The notes under the pieces: model-generated
Told to the model about the DNA's origin: nothing
Databases searched by the model: none
What the model saw: only the letters and a program-made list of their open reading frames with translations
NCBI GenBank assembly: GCA_034670405.1
Contig: JAXDDX010000015.1
Coordinates: 3,502,001-3,566,000 of the forward strand
Direction: 5' to 3'
DNA length: 64,000 nucleotides
DNA from: Hoplostethus atlanticus
Taxonomy: Eukaryota; Chordata; Actinopteri; Trachichthyiformes; Trachichthyidae
Position numbers and translations under genes: made by a program
Shown: positions 13,300 through 25,700 of the stretch, piece by piece
Layout of the letters: each line of letters begins with the position of its first letter
Numbering within the stretch: position 1 is the first letter of the stretch

Positions 13300-14170
13300 T
13301 GATTACAAGGAGGACATGTGGGAATTTTTTTGTAGGCAGCAGCAAACACAGGCAGCCAACGTCGGACCTCATGTCCAAGGTAATAGAAATCACATACAAC
13401 AAACGATGTCATCCGGCTCTGCCACTTCTTCCAATATGACATGATTGCGGCATAAACACCTGGGGTGCGTTCAGCCCCGACAAAACGTAGCAAAACGTTT
13501 ATTTAGACGGAAACGGTGGTGCGTTGAACACCCTGTTGTGTTACGCAAGCGTTGCAACTATGGCAGCTGAGAAGGCCATTCTTTGCGTTCTTTTCGAAGA
13601 AGGAGCCTGATGAAATCGGTGTTTAATACTATAAAATACTTACGACAAACATGTCTTCTAATGTCTTCAATTGTTGCATACACCAAGCTGCAGTGGATGC
13701 ATTTGTAAAGGACTTTAGTTGGATCCATTGTGCGTACTGCCTTTTTAATACGGCAGGGCTGATTGGGTAACACCTCTGACACACCCACCAAACGAGAGAA
13801 AACGTACCTCAAAGCCCGTTGCACACCGTTTCACACCGTTTCAAGGAAACATGTCGTTCAACCCGGAAACCGTAGCAAAACGGTGCACACCGTTTTCAGA
13901 TTGAACGTGCCCCCTGGTGTCAGGTAGGTCTTTGGCACACAGGAAGTGATGTTTTACATTTCCAGCAGCTGTTTGTTTGGAATAAATAGAAGAACTGGGT
14001 AGTTAGCATGAGCAGCGATAGCCAGTATGGCTGAACAGACAAAGAAAAGAGCGCCACCTACAGAAACCCAAACTTCAACAGAAAATCCAAGGAGAAATAC
14101 GTCGCAGTGCTGGACATACTGTTTGATTGATAAGTGATCTCTGGGAAGTGCAGTGAGAAACACCACAGCA
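13300..14170. repeat. Interspersed repeat interrupted by a DNA transposon
   Basis: Segments 13,300-13,462 and 13,914-14,170 together form one repeat copy split by the element at 13,463-13,913. The right half matches 17,428-17,700 (inverted) and 25,160-25,362, sharing agaactgggtagttagcatg, agagcgccacct and cagagatcacc-type blocks. The family is not identified. Confidence 0.65.
13463..13913. mobile_element. Non-autonomous TIR DNA transposon, PIF/Harbinger-like ends
   Basis: 451 bp with ends GGGTGCGTTCA...TGAACGTGCCCC, flanked by CTG on both sides. Removing the element and one CTG gives aacacctggtgtcagg, which aligns with the uninterrupted aacacccggtgtcagg in the related repeat near 17,700 (reverse strand). 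The GGG start and 3-bp CTG duplication resemble PIF/Harbinger elements (inference). No intact transposase is visible; a short minus-strand frame at 13,558-13,824 is uninterpreted. Confidence 0.6.
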
Positions 14171-14171
14171 A

Positions 14172-14195
14172 GGGGGGGGGGGGGGGGGGGGGGGG
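14172..14195. repeat. 24-bp poly-G tract
   Basis: Uninterrupted run of 24 G residues immediately after a repeat copy. Long G homopolymers are uncommon and may also be length-uncertain in assembly. Confidence 0.85.
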
Positions 14196-15794
14196 TGTTG
14201 AGGAGTGGGCTGGATGCAAGAGAGAATCAAACTAGTAGGCTGGTTCTCCCTGTACAGTATCCGACGCCAGCTGCAGCCAATTAAGGTCGATGGCAGCCGG
14301 GACTTTTAACCTGTGTGTACCAGTTGAGAGAGGTCTTATAGCGAGTTGGAAATATGGAGCAGAGAGCAAGCAGGACCAGCAGTGGCGGCCAACTTGTCCT
14401 ACTGCTAATGCTACTACTACTGCTAAAAATCAACTAAAATTGTCCCATATGGGGCCCTGTGATGAAATCTTATGAAATGGGGGTCCATGGTCTAAGATGT
14501 GTATTTGGGAGTCCGTGACATGAAAACGTTTGAGCACCCCTGCTCTGGAGGGGGCATTTTGCTGACTGCAAGAATACAACAGAAGATTACTTTTAATAAA
14601 ATACCTACCTGTACCTAGAGTATGAACCTGTTTCCTTGCCAGCCCAGAACTTGCACTAGTATTAACCAAATGCCACCCCATACTCTCTACCCAAACTATG
14701 TTTCCACGTTTAAAGCAATTTCAGCTGTCTGGCTTCACACATACACCCAGGTTACTTGAAACCTTTTCTCACTCATAAGTGCTAATGGTTGGCATTGTAC
14801 CACTGCAAGCCTGGCTGCCTTTTGTCTCTGATTCCTGCTATAGAGGTCATAAATGCTACCATTAGATATTCAGGGTGTGCAGCTCTACTGCTACCAGCCG
14901 TGATTGTCATTAGAGGGGAGGTGAGCCGAGACGAGAAATGTTCCGCTATTTCATGGAGATGGGTTGAACTGAACAAGGTTTAGGTGACGTTCTTTTTGGG
15001 ACAGGTTTCCCATCTCCCTCTGTTTTTATTATTGCTTAAATGTAACATTTTCAGGGCATCATCATTCAGTCTGTCTCATGTGTCTTTATTCCATCTACCC
15101 AGCAAACATTTTGGCGTTGGAATAGATTTTGATAGCGGGGGCCTGCGCCAGTGTTGAAAATCTGTGTAAATACAGCACCAAAATGAAAGTTGAGATGACG
15201 TCCATAGTCCTCTATAGCTGTGACCCGCATTGACGTTGGATTGAAATGAGATATTTTTCTGATATCAGCTCAAAACAGCTTCCAAAGCTGTTTAAATATG
15301 AATTTTGTCATGTCTGTGTGCCACGACATGAGAATGACAGTTTTGTCTTTGGGTTGTAGTTTACACTCCATCCATCAAATGTAAGCATGTCTGGACCAAA
15401 TCGCTCTTGTATTTTACATCCATACCATCCTGTTGCACTACTTGTATATTGTATTTTTTTGGTATATTTTGTATGGTATCTTTTTTTATACGGTTTGTTG
15501 CCCTTAAATGTGTTTATTGTAAAGTGATGTGTGCCTCTCTCTTGTCTTGTACTGCTGCAAACTGCAATTTCCCCTCGGGGACTGTGATGGCCACACCAGC
15601 GGCCACACACTGAGTCCAGAAAATGGTGGTAACTCTTCATTTCTGTTCCTTTCAACACAACATACATTTACACACATAAATAACTGGACACAGATTTTGG
15701 TTTCATATAACATATGCAGTTTTAACTTTCTTTATCAATTTCGCTATTAGTTTTATTAGCTTAAGTTAATCTTTATGAAGTTAATTTGTTTTCT

Positions 15795-16329
15795 TTGAGT
15801 TACCAGTTCCTGGGGGGTTGCTGCTGGAGTTGTCTGGCTGGCCAACTAAAGGAGTTCCAGCTGCATCGGACCGGCTTAAATGGTGTTGCTGGCTAATTGG
15901 ACTGCACCATGTTCCTCCTGCATCAGGGAGAGGGGCAGTCGTTTTCTAGATTGCTTTTGTAATTATCTTTGTCTGATAACTGTTTAGATAGTGTTTGCTT
16001 ATTTGTTCATTAATTAATATTAGGCCGCGCTATATGGACAGGGGTTTTGGTTGGTGTAGTTTATTTAAATGGTTATGTCTTTGTCTATCCCCCCTGTGTG
16101 TCTGAATGGCCTGATCAGCCACTATATATGTTTCCCCCCATGTCTCAGTTGGCAGGTCGGTTTTGTGCTATTTAGTTCTCTTCAGTTAGTTCTGTTAACC
16201 TCTTTTATGGGCCCAGAACTATTATTGGAAGTATTTTGGTTATTTTTTGCTTTTTGTAAATAAAAGAAAATCATTTTTTCAAAAAAACCACCTGCGTCTT
16301 TCTGGCCTACCAGCTCGGTCCCTGACAGG
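15795..16329 (+). mobile_element. Possible solo LTR of a retrotransposon
   Basis: The stretch contains TATA-like actatatatg (about 16,123), a downstream AATAAA-type signal in tgtaaataaaagaaaatc (about 16,255), a short transcript-tail-like block and an end cggtccctgaca. This U3-R-U5-like order is typical of an LTR. The left end and target duplication could not be fixed and no coding remnants flank it, so the call is tentative. Confidence 0.3.
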
Positions 16330-17427
16330 GACAATAAATAGCCATCTATCTATTTTCAAAATCACTGAGCAGTCTCGTTTCATTTGAAATGTATCAAAAA
16401 TCCTGTATTTAATATCACCAAGCTATTTGATCATCAGAATGCAGGTTAGTGGCACTGATCAAGGGTCAATAGTTGAGGCAGGTGAGGTAACACTGGAAAA
16501 AGAGGACATCCCAGCAACTGAGTATTGAGAATTATTGATACCAATGTGATGCGGTCGAAGGAATGAGGCTAATTATTACAATATAGCACAACCTCCAATA
16601 TGTTACTCCGGTTATACATTTACAGCATTTTTATAATAGTACAAAACAATAAACAAAGATACAAGCTTTGGGTTTTCATTTAATCATTTCATTTTGCTGC
16701 TCTACCAACAAAAAAACATCGCTCATTGCTTCTTTCCATTAGTTCAAGAGTGATACTTTTGATGTTATATGGTACGAGTTTGCTCGAGTTTGTTGAAACA
16801 AATGCATGACAGTAACACCATGTATTTTGGTTTCGAAGCGTGTCAGTTTTACTCATGGATGTTTATTCTCAGCACTGCTGTTGTTGCTGTAATTTCTACT
16901 TTCCCAATAAAGCTAGACAAGCCTGTCTGTGTGTTGAACAAATAAACACCTAGCCAAAAGAGGTTCCCCCGAAACATCCCATTATTACCACTAAAGTCAT
17001 TTCCTCTTCTCAGCATACAGGATCAAATCTTGCCTTCAGTGCATTGGAAACTAATGAGGCAGCTCTGCACTTGCCTATCAAACTCATTGGGCAAAAATAG
17101 CAGCAGTGTTGTGTTTTTTTTCTTTTTGTTTTTTTACAGACTTTTCATGATTTTGGCACAAAAAAAACAGGAAATTGGAGAGAAACTCTTGTGGATGGTT
17201 TTGTTTATGAACTTTGGTATGAGTTTGATCTTATTTTGGGATGTGAGGAAGGAAGGTGCAGGAGCCGGTGAATGGCTTGTCAGGATGGTGGTATGGATGG
17301 TGAATGGGCTTTGTGTTAGAGCACAGTGTTTTATCTTTAGTTGCTCTTTGACCCACACATGATCCCATGGCTGGGGTCTCTAGGTGATAGCCATTGGTAG
17401 CCTATTACTATAATTATGTTTCCTTGT

Positions 17428-17700
17428 GCACTGCACTTCCCAGAGATCACCTGTCAATCACACAGTGTGTCCAGTGCTGTGACGTCTTTCTCCTTGGATT
17501 TTCTGTTGATGCAGTTTGAGTTTCTGTAGGTGGCGCTCTTTTCTCTGTCTGTTCAGCCATGGTGGCTATCTCTGCTCATGCTAACTACCCAGTTCTTCTT
17601 TTATTTATTCCAAACAATCTGGAAACGTAAAACGCATCACTTCCTGTTTGCCAGAGGATTTTTCCAAGGAAGACCTACCTGACACCGGGTGTTCAGAACA
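17428..17700. repeat. Interspersed repeat copy (inverted relative to 13,914-14,170)
   Basis: Reverse complement matches the 13,914-14,170 copy over most of its length, including the gtgtcaggtaggtctt end and the agaactgggtagttagcatg block. It supplies the uninterrupted form of the site into which the 13,463-13,913 element inserted. Confidence 0.65.
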
Positions 17701-18267
17701 GCAAATGAAAAAGCTTTCATGAACTGGCTAGAGGTTGAATCACTGTTGTGCTATGTCAATCGCCAAGAGAAAGTAGCAAAACTGATATTTACTTATATGA
17801 AAGTGTTGCAGATTTTTACTTTAACATTGAATGCCTAAGCCATAACCCTATATGCCTCACTAAGGACTCACAAAGACAGTACAAGTACAAAAACACAATC
17901 ACACTTACTCACCTCCCCAATGTGCTGATCTCACTTCTGCATTTGACCAATAAGATGCCACGCTCAAGTGGAGAAGTCCAACCCATTTTTGTGTTACCCC
18001 GTTATTAGTGCAAAACATCTCCTTGCAGCTAGCCCTCATTGGATTTCTGTTTCTCATGCCCAGCCAGCTCAATAGGCATGGATTCAGTTTGGGCTATTTT
18101 GACCCGACTGCTAATAGAGCTGTGATGCGACAACAGGCCCCAGCAGCCCTGCTCCTTCTTCTGTAGGTTCTGGTGTTTTGGATGTGTGAGTCACTGCAAA
18201 GTTGTGGTTTATAGGGGCTTTGGAGTTGGCGTCACCAATCTCCTAGCAACCACGGCCGGCGCCAGCA

Positions 18268-18330
18268 GCGAATTGGCTGTGCACATTTACTGGTGAAATA
18301 TATAACAACCAGGCTATAGAAAGAGATCAT
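18268..18330. repeat. Short dispersed repeat shared with 24,040-24,110
   Basis: aattggctgtgcaca and ataacaaccaggcta blocks recur in inverted orientation at 24,040-24,110. Family not identified. Confidence 0.45.
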
Positions 18331-21300
18331 ATTTCTTAGAAAGACAGACAGAATTTGTGACCAAGTTTGTTTTTTCTTAACTTCATGACTTCATGACTGT
18401 AAAATGCACCTTCTGTGTTGCAGTGGCTCTGTATTTTTTTTTTTTCCCCCAACCCAAGGTTAGACAGCAGGATATCCCCGGTCAGATGAGGGGTCCCTCT
18501 AGTACTACTGTGCTGTAAAACGCTTTCTATCATCATAGGGCGACGTCTGTCTCTTGAGTCGATTCACTACAACCTTCAGTCTTTTTCGCAACTTCCAAAT
18601 CCCCTTATCATCCAAATAGTTTAGTTGAGCTCAAATTCATAGTTCGCAAGCAATATAAGCAAGGAATGTAAGGGTCAGAAAAAAAATGTCTCTACAATGT
18701 TTGTGTATGATAGAAATGGGACAGAAATCGAGTAAGACAAGTAGAGGATGAAGAAAGGGGAAACAGTGACACAGGTGTTCATTTACTAAACCCTAAGATG
18801 GCAAAGTCCTCACGTCTAATATCATTTACCACCAAAACTCACAATCTTAACTCCACTAAAGTATTATTATTTAGTCAATGTGAATTGTGAAATTATTGGA
18901 CATAGGTCACCAAACAATATATTTTTTTATTATACATATGGCTTCCAAATACATTTCTCTCATTTAGGCCAAGGCAGGGCAAATGCTACACATTGCCAAA
19001 CCCACTTGACACCCAATGGAAGGTGACAGTGACACCTCACATTACCATCCTAATTGGGTGCCTTTTCACGAGACCTTTTGGTAGCCTGGGAAAAAGCACT
19101 CAAAATAAGTTGCTCAGCTACTCATATGGAATCTTTTCACTGAAGGTCATTATTTAAATATATTATACATCAGCCTTAAAGTTCCCATATTAGTCAGTGT
19201 TCATGATTTTGTTTTCAAATATACTATGGCTCAGGATAAGAGTAATGTTCTTCATGATGTTTTGCAAATTATTGTAGTTCAGTTCAAAGTTGAATTAGTT
19301 AAATTGAATGAATTTGAAGGCTAAGTCCTCACAATCCTGGACTCTGATTGGCCGACACCACAAGCTCCTCTAATAGGTAAACCTGCTGAATGGAGGCTTT
19401 CCACGTCAAATGCTGCAAACTGGCCTGATTAGATGGATTTCAGTTAGTTAGGTGAGGTGAGGGGAGCCAATCAAGACCAAGTCCAGTGATGTGTTGACTA
19501 GTTTGTCTGAAACTGCCTGTAAAAAAAAAAGGATGGATTGTGAAAATACAATAACTTTCGATTTAACCAATCAAACAAATCTTCATTAAAGATCTTTGAT
19601 CATATATTTATTTTTATGACAAATGCATTACAATAATGAGTATAATCTTCTCAGGATGAGGAGGCAAAATATTAAAATATTATACTTCACTCAAAGTGTA
19701 CAGAAATTACTCTCACATTCAAGGGGAAGTGATTGGCCATGTTCTATGTCTTGTAGAGGTCCCATGAATTTTATCGCGCTGGATGCTCTGATTTACTGGT
19801 AACTGGTTCATTATTTTTTTATTTTCATTTTTGCTATATATTTTTTATTATTTAAAATTATTTTATTATATATTTTAATTTTGAGTATTGCTTAATTTTT
19901 GAAAAATCATTTTTCATTTTTAGATAAATTATTTACCATTGTAAATAATAAATTGTCAACATTGTTTAGCTAATCCTGAGTCATCCCTGCTTTGTGCATT
20001 TCCTTGAAACATCTCTCCAGACTAAGGCCACTGAGAGCATTAACATTACATATCAACTGTGTTGTTGGAGGAAACTGATGTGGTTGTGCATTGCGCCCTC
20101 CACTGACTGGCATGGTGTACTGCAGTCTCTGCACTGGTTTAAGGATGAGCAGGGAAAATAGTAGGCACAGCACCATATATTGCCCTGATGTTAAACATTT
20201 TGAAGTGTGCATGCCTGGAGGCCCAGCCATCACTAGGGACACCTTGTCTTGTTACATTACATTGTGTCCATGTAGGGTTTGTTTGTGTCGTTTCATATTG
20301 GACATTGCACAGTACAAAAATAACAGTTCAGCAGCAAATATGTTTCACTTTTTACTATTGACAAGACATCAACACTGGTCAGAATTTTAACTTTACTTTA
20401 GATTACAGTACTGTTGATTACAAAAAAATGTAATGTTGCTGTTAACAGTTTCTGTACAAAACACAGTAATCATCTTATGTGGAACAATAGATGGTTCCAT
20501 GTTGGATTTCCCAGAAACATGCGTGAGATTATTGACATGAACATTACTTTTCACATTTCACTTAACTTTAAATGATTCCTAATTGGGCCTGACTGGTTGT
20601 AGATTGTAATAGTATCATTAATCAGTTATAGTCTATAAAATTAAATCATTTGTTCATTTAACTGCATATTCTATGGGTTTTGGGAACAATGTAATCTGAA
20701 AGTAATTGAAAACCAATCACCAATTAAAAACCTGTTTGTATCTGCGCTTTGTATTTGAAGGATAATAATTTTATCTTTAAAAAAGGAAATTCTGATTTCC
20801 TTTTACAATTAAAGGAAAATATTCTACCATTATTTGGTATTGTGTTCATTGTGCATTTATGGTTCAAAAAGTTTCTTCAAGTTAGTTTCTCTGATTAATC
20901 ATTTCTATTGTATTTAATTTTATTTCTCCTTTTGGAAGGTTGATGACTGTGTACCTCTGTTGTCTGCTCCTTGAGTTCAATCAACTTGGAAAGAAAATAC
21001 AGAAGGTTTTTTGGGGGGGGAATTGGGGGGGGTTTCCGCACAAAACACTTAATTTGAAGGACACCAGAACAGGGCTGTTGGTAGAGTGTTGGTATCTAAC
21101 TTTTGAATGTCTGTAGCAACTCATGTTGTAATAACTGTGCGTAATGAAATAAAAATAAAATAAAATGACATACACTTCCCATAATGAGGTAAATTTCTCA
21201 AAACATAACAATAATATAATAATCCCTCAAATATGGCACTCATTATGGGCACATTATTACATTCTGAGTTTTTTATTACATTTATTTTAAAATATATTAA

Positions 21301-22479
21301 TTGTAAATATTAAACATTAACACAAACTTATATACAAATTTAAAGTTTAGTGAATGGTAGTAGTAGTATACAAAGTATAAGTAGTGCATAAAAATAGTAA
21401 TAATAAAAATAGAAGTTTAAGAAATAGAATAGAGCCCTGTCAAACTATCGAAACACCATTACTCATGTGCCTTCAGAATAAAAGTATGATGAAGATGAAG
21501 ACTTTAATGGGGGCATGAAGTTGAAACATCTTTTATTTACTGGAATGTGATTACATACGCACAATTACAAAACAAAAGATAATATTGCCAAGAAACATTA
21601 AAGCCCACGTCTGTTGCTGAACAGTGACACCTGTTGAAACACCAGTACCCCGCTGCTTTGATTCAATAGACTGAAGACATTTCACTCTCAGATTGATTGA
21701 CTGAGGGTTTGATACAAGGAGACACAATATGTTGCAGCTGAATGACTTTTATATGTATTTCTGAAGCTTTACGAGGTTTATATAAATTTGTATAATTTTA
21801 GCGTGACCACAAACATACCTGCATTTTAATTTACAATGAGGTTATTTCCCACATGCAACTCTTCAAGAATCTATATGAATGTACCTATATTTTTAAGGGA
21901 CATGGGAAAAGCATTCCATATCTTGTGTAATGTACAAGTGGTGCAAAACAGGTCATGATATGCAGTAGCGGAAAAGTAATATAGTTAGTAGTGTAATGAA
22001 TTACTTCTCCCAAGAAGTAATAAGTGAAGTAAAATTATTACTTTTGGAATTAGTAAAGAGGAAAATATTACATTTTTGGAACAACAAGCCCAACACTGCA
22101 CATTTACAGCTCCATATCAATCCATATTTGAAATACCTAGATGGATTTTGATATACATACCATTTGTTTTCACTACACTGCAGTGACACCAATAATAAAT
22201 AATATTCACAGGCTTATCAGTCTTCGCCAGCTCTTCCAAATGTGTTGCTTAAACCTCAACACTTCTCTCAATCCAATTAATCTTAAGCTTGACAGCTCAC
22301 CACTATCTTCTTTCTGTACACCAATAATATATGAGATATAAATTGCATGTTATTTGGACACTTTCATCCTAGGTTCCTTACAGTACATTGGGTTTTTCAA
22401 GGCCGGTATCTTTAAATTTGGCAATTTTCACGCCAAAAACATTTAAATACTTTGTGTTTCCCCCAGAATTTTATCCTTG

Positions 22480-22735
22480 TCAGGGTGGGAAACCTCTGAA
22501 ACAGCATTTAGACCTTTAGATCATGGGACACAAAAACTCTCCACTGAAACCCAGACAAATGAAATTCGTTTAGGGTTAGCAGCCTTGAGTGGCCCCAGTG
22601 GGAATAGAACTCCTGACCCTGGCAGTATTAGTGCCTTGCTCCCATTGAGCTACACAGGGAATAGAACCTTTAACCCTAGGCAATATTCCTGTAATGCCTT
22701 GCTCTACCTATTTACCTACACAGGACCACAATGTT
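22480..22735 (-). mobile_element. tRNA-like SINE with duplicated head in the htr3a 3'UTR
   Basis: On the minus strand, a module with tgtagctcaatgggagca (A-box-like) and gttctattccc (B-box-like) occurs at 22,600-22,657. A diverged second module (gtagagcaaggcattacagg ... gttctattccc) occurs at 22,658-22,724. The pair starts about 15 bp after the htr3a stop, in the same orientation as that gene, so it probably forms the start of its 3'UTR. Confidence 0.55.
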
Positions 22736-22740
22736 AACCC

Positions 22741-25700
22741 TCAGGCAATCTGCCACACCGACCACAGCGTGCCCAGCGTGATGCTGTAGGCCACCATCGC
22801 CACTAAGTAAACTCTGAACAGCAGCACATCCAGCACGTAGCCGACCTGCAGCCACTCCTTGGCAACCTCACGGCCCCTGTCCCTCTTCTCCAGGAAGTGG
22901 CGTATCGAAGTCACTTCCTGCAGGATGTTGTCCATGACAGGTGGGGTGGGGTCCCTGGAGGGGGGCAGGCCCAATCCCAGCAGCCCTCCTTCCCTGTCGC
23001 TCTGGAGGCTGACCCCTCGGCCCAACTCGCAGGTGTGATGGAGGGTGCACTGGGCTGTGGGACAGTAGGAGAGGCATAACTCCATTTTTTGTATTTGTAG
23101 TATTTTAGTAGAGTAGAACTTTCAGTGGCAGCCTAGAGGTTAGAAAAGCAGACCATTCACTTTGCCCACCCAAGCCTGCTTCTCCTTCTCTGACCTCTAG
23201 GCCAGTGGTTCTCAATCATGTGCCGTGGAGGTCCAAGAGTCTGCAGGTTTTCTTTCCAACCAATCACTGCAGCAGCTGTTTTGCTGATTTGCACACCTTC
23301 ATCCAGACTGGAGGAACTGACCAGTTACATCACCTGGCATAGTGTTTGGTTGGAATGAAAACCTGCAGGCTCCTGGGTCCTGATGATTGAAAACCACTGC
23401 TCTACGCTACCGCCGCCCCCCACTTTACACGCCACCCTCTGCACCTTACCGGTCCCGTAGTTGTTGTCTTTGTAGTGCTCCAGGTCAGAGGCCGGGGAGG
23501 ACAGCCTGGAGCAGAGGCGGTGTTTCTGGTGGATGCAGAAGAGGACAGGAGCTCTTTCCAACACAAGGTGCTTCACCCAGTGGGGCACAGGAGGCTGCAT
23601 GTCCTGCTTATGGACCAGACGCACGATCAGCACGGTTTCCGTTAGGCTGATCACCAGCAGCGCCATGCAAACCACGAAGTACACACCTACAGCAGAGATA
23701 ACATAGGATATGATGAAACCTTCTTGATCCCTGTGGGGAAATTGAGATGTTGCAAGGGCATGCAAGTAATAGCAGGCTTTCAGATGACTGCATTAGAGGT
23801 CCCCAGCTCTTGGTCAATGACGCCGGTGAACAGCTGATTGTGATTTGGCCGAGACTGGGAACTGATCACTTCATCACTGAAACATCTGATTGATTTTGTG
23901 TTTAGATGATGTCAACTTGTTAGCTAGCTAACCATAGCATCTGGTCGGCTAACCATCAGTGTCTAAACACATCTGATTAGCGCACTAGCTAACATATCTA
24001 GTAGAAGCGAGCGTTAGCAGACAACAAACCTTTTCAGATATCGGTCTTTTTCTAGCCTGGTTGTTATATTTAGACATTATTTGTGCACAGCCAATTCTCC
24101 AATGGATGGATTACTAGTGTTGTGATGCAACTGCAAAGCCTCTATAGGATACAACATGGAAGATAAAAAAAATAATATATAAATATAAACCTTAAACTAC
24201 AATATAAAGAATTGTGGGATTATATAAACTGCTGACAATTTCCACACATTAAGTAGGTGTAAGTATGGGGAAAAGTAGGGATTACTTACATGTATGGATA
24301 TAGTTACTTAGTTAGTTACCATCACCCATTTAGATGTAAATCATGAAAAATATTTGCAAAGTACAAATTGCAAAGAAGTACAGAAGTGAATACTGTAAGA
24401 ACAGAATGATTAATTGATTGTAACTTTTACAAAAAGACATTTCCAAGTTCTTAATGAACCACTCTATGTACTCAGGGATGCAGTGGAGGGTAAACCCACC
24501 ATTTAATTTGAAGAAAAGCATTTACCACCTCTTCAATCTTTCCGAGGTAAATTCATAGTATACATCATTGTAAGTATTCAACCTGATGTAAGCTGCATGA
24601 GGATAGGGTCCATTAAAGGGGTATAAAACATAATGCTTTAATGCTTTTCTGAAAATATCATAGATTTGTGTTTTATATTGGTGGATGTTTGCCTTATGAT
24701 GACTGTAGATCATAGTTTACTCGCCTTTTTCTTCACCACTACATCACTGTACACCACAACCCCCAAAATACCTTTTGTAAAATAGATATTTCAGGTGGTT
24801 TCAGGCAATTTATTTTTAAACCACAAGCTAAAAATCCTTGTCAGACCTTCACTTTGAATGCAAACTGATGATAATCAGAATAGATGCCATCTTTCTAGCC
24901 ACCTATCAGCGGGGTTCCTATGGCGGTGGCAGGCAGCGTGTCAGACACAATGATGAGGAAGACGGAGTAGCCCAGCAGCAAAGTGATCTTGAAGGAAACC
25001 CTCTCTCCGCTGTCTGGCGGTAGATAGAAACCCACAATGTCCATCACCATCAGGAATATACTGGGCAGCAGGAGGTTCACAGTGTAGAACAGCGGCCGCC
25101 GCCGGATCACCACCTGGGAATTGTAGTTTTAATAAGGATTTGTACATTTTTCATATCTACATTTCCAGTTTGTTGAAGAACTGGGTAGTTAGCATGAGCA
25201 GCGATAGCCACCATGGCTAAACAGACAAAGAAAAGAGCGCCACCTATAGAAACATATACAAACTTCATCAACAGAAAATCCAAGGACAAAGACGTCACAG
25301 TACTGGACACACTGTTTGATTGACAGGTGATCTCTGGGAAGCAATGAGAAACACCACAGCGATGAGGCTGAGCAAAGATGGAGACTAAAAAGAAGGATTT
25401 CTTTAGGATTTTCTTTAAATATCAAGTGTACGATTGTTTGGCAAACTTATATGTCTATACATAAGTCTACATGAAGAATTTGATATGTAGGCTACTCTTT
25501 CCTAACCATGTTCGGAGAGACCCATTCACATCACAAGCCCAATTCACTTTTCACTGCACAAGTGCAAAATAAAGCACCTGCGCATTTCATATAGCAGTGA
25601 GCTATCTTATCGACCAGTCCAGTCACATAATCAGCAGGTCAGACAGTTCCAGTCTGTTTGGTCTGCACTCTTGAATTCCAAGTAATCCCAAGCATGGAAG

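Larger units (their letters stand above)
10361..22740. other. Intergenic region between zbtb16 and htr3a (tail to tail)
   Basis: About 12.4 kb with no supported gene. It contains interspersed repeats, a possible solo LTR and several simple repeats, listed separately. Short open frames, including one with glutamine runs from a CAG tract on the minus strand near 12,360, look like chance or repeat translation. Stretches 18,600-21,900 are AT-rich and I recognise nothing in them. Confidence 0.7.

Noticed and set aside
13954-14166. Minus-strand frame with a membrane-like segment, shared with 25,107-25,425
   Set aside because: Both are translations of the same interspersed repeat family; similarity reflects repeat DNA, not a gene family.
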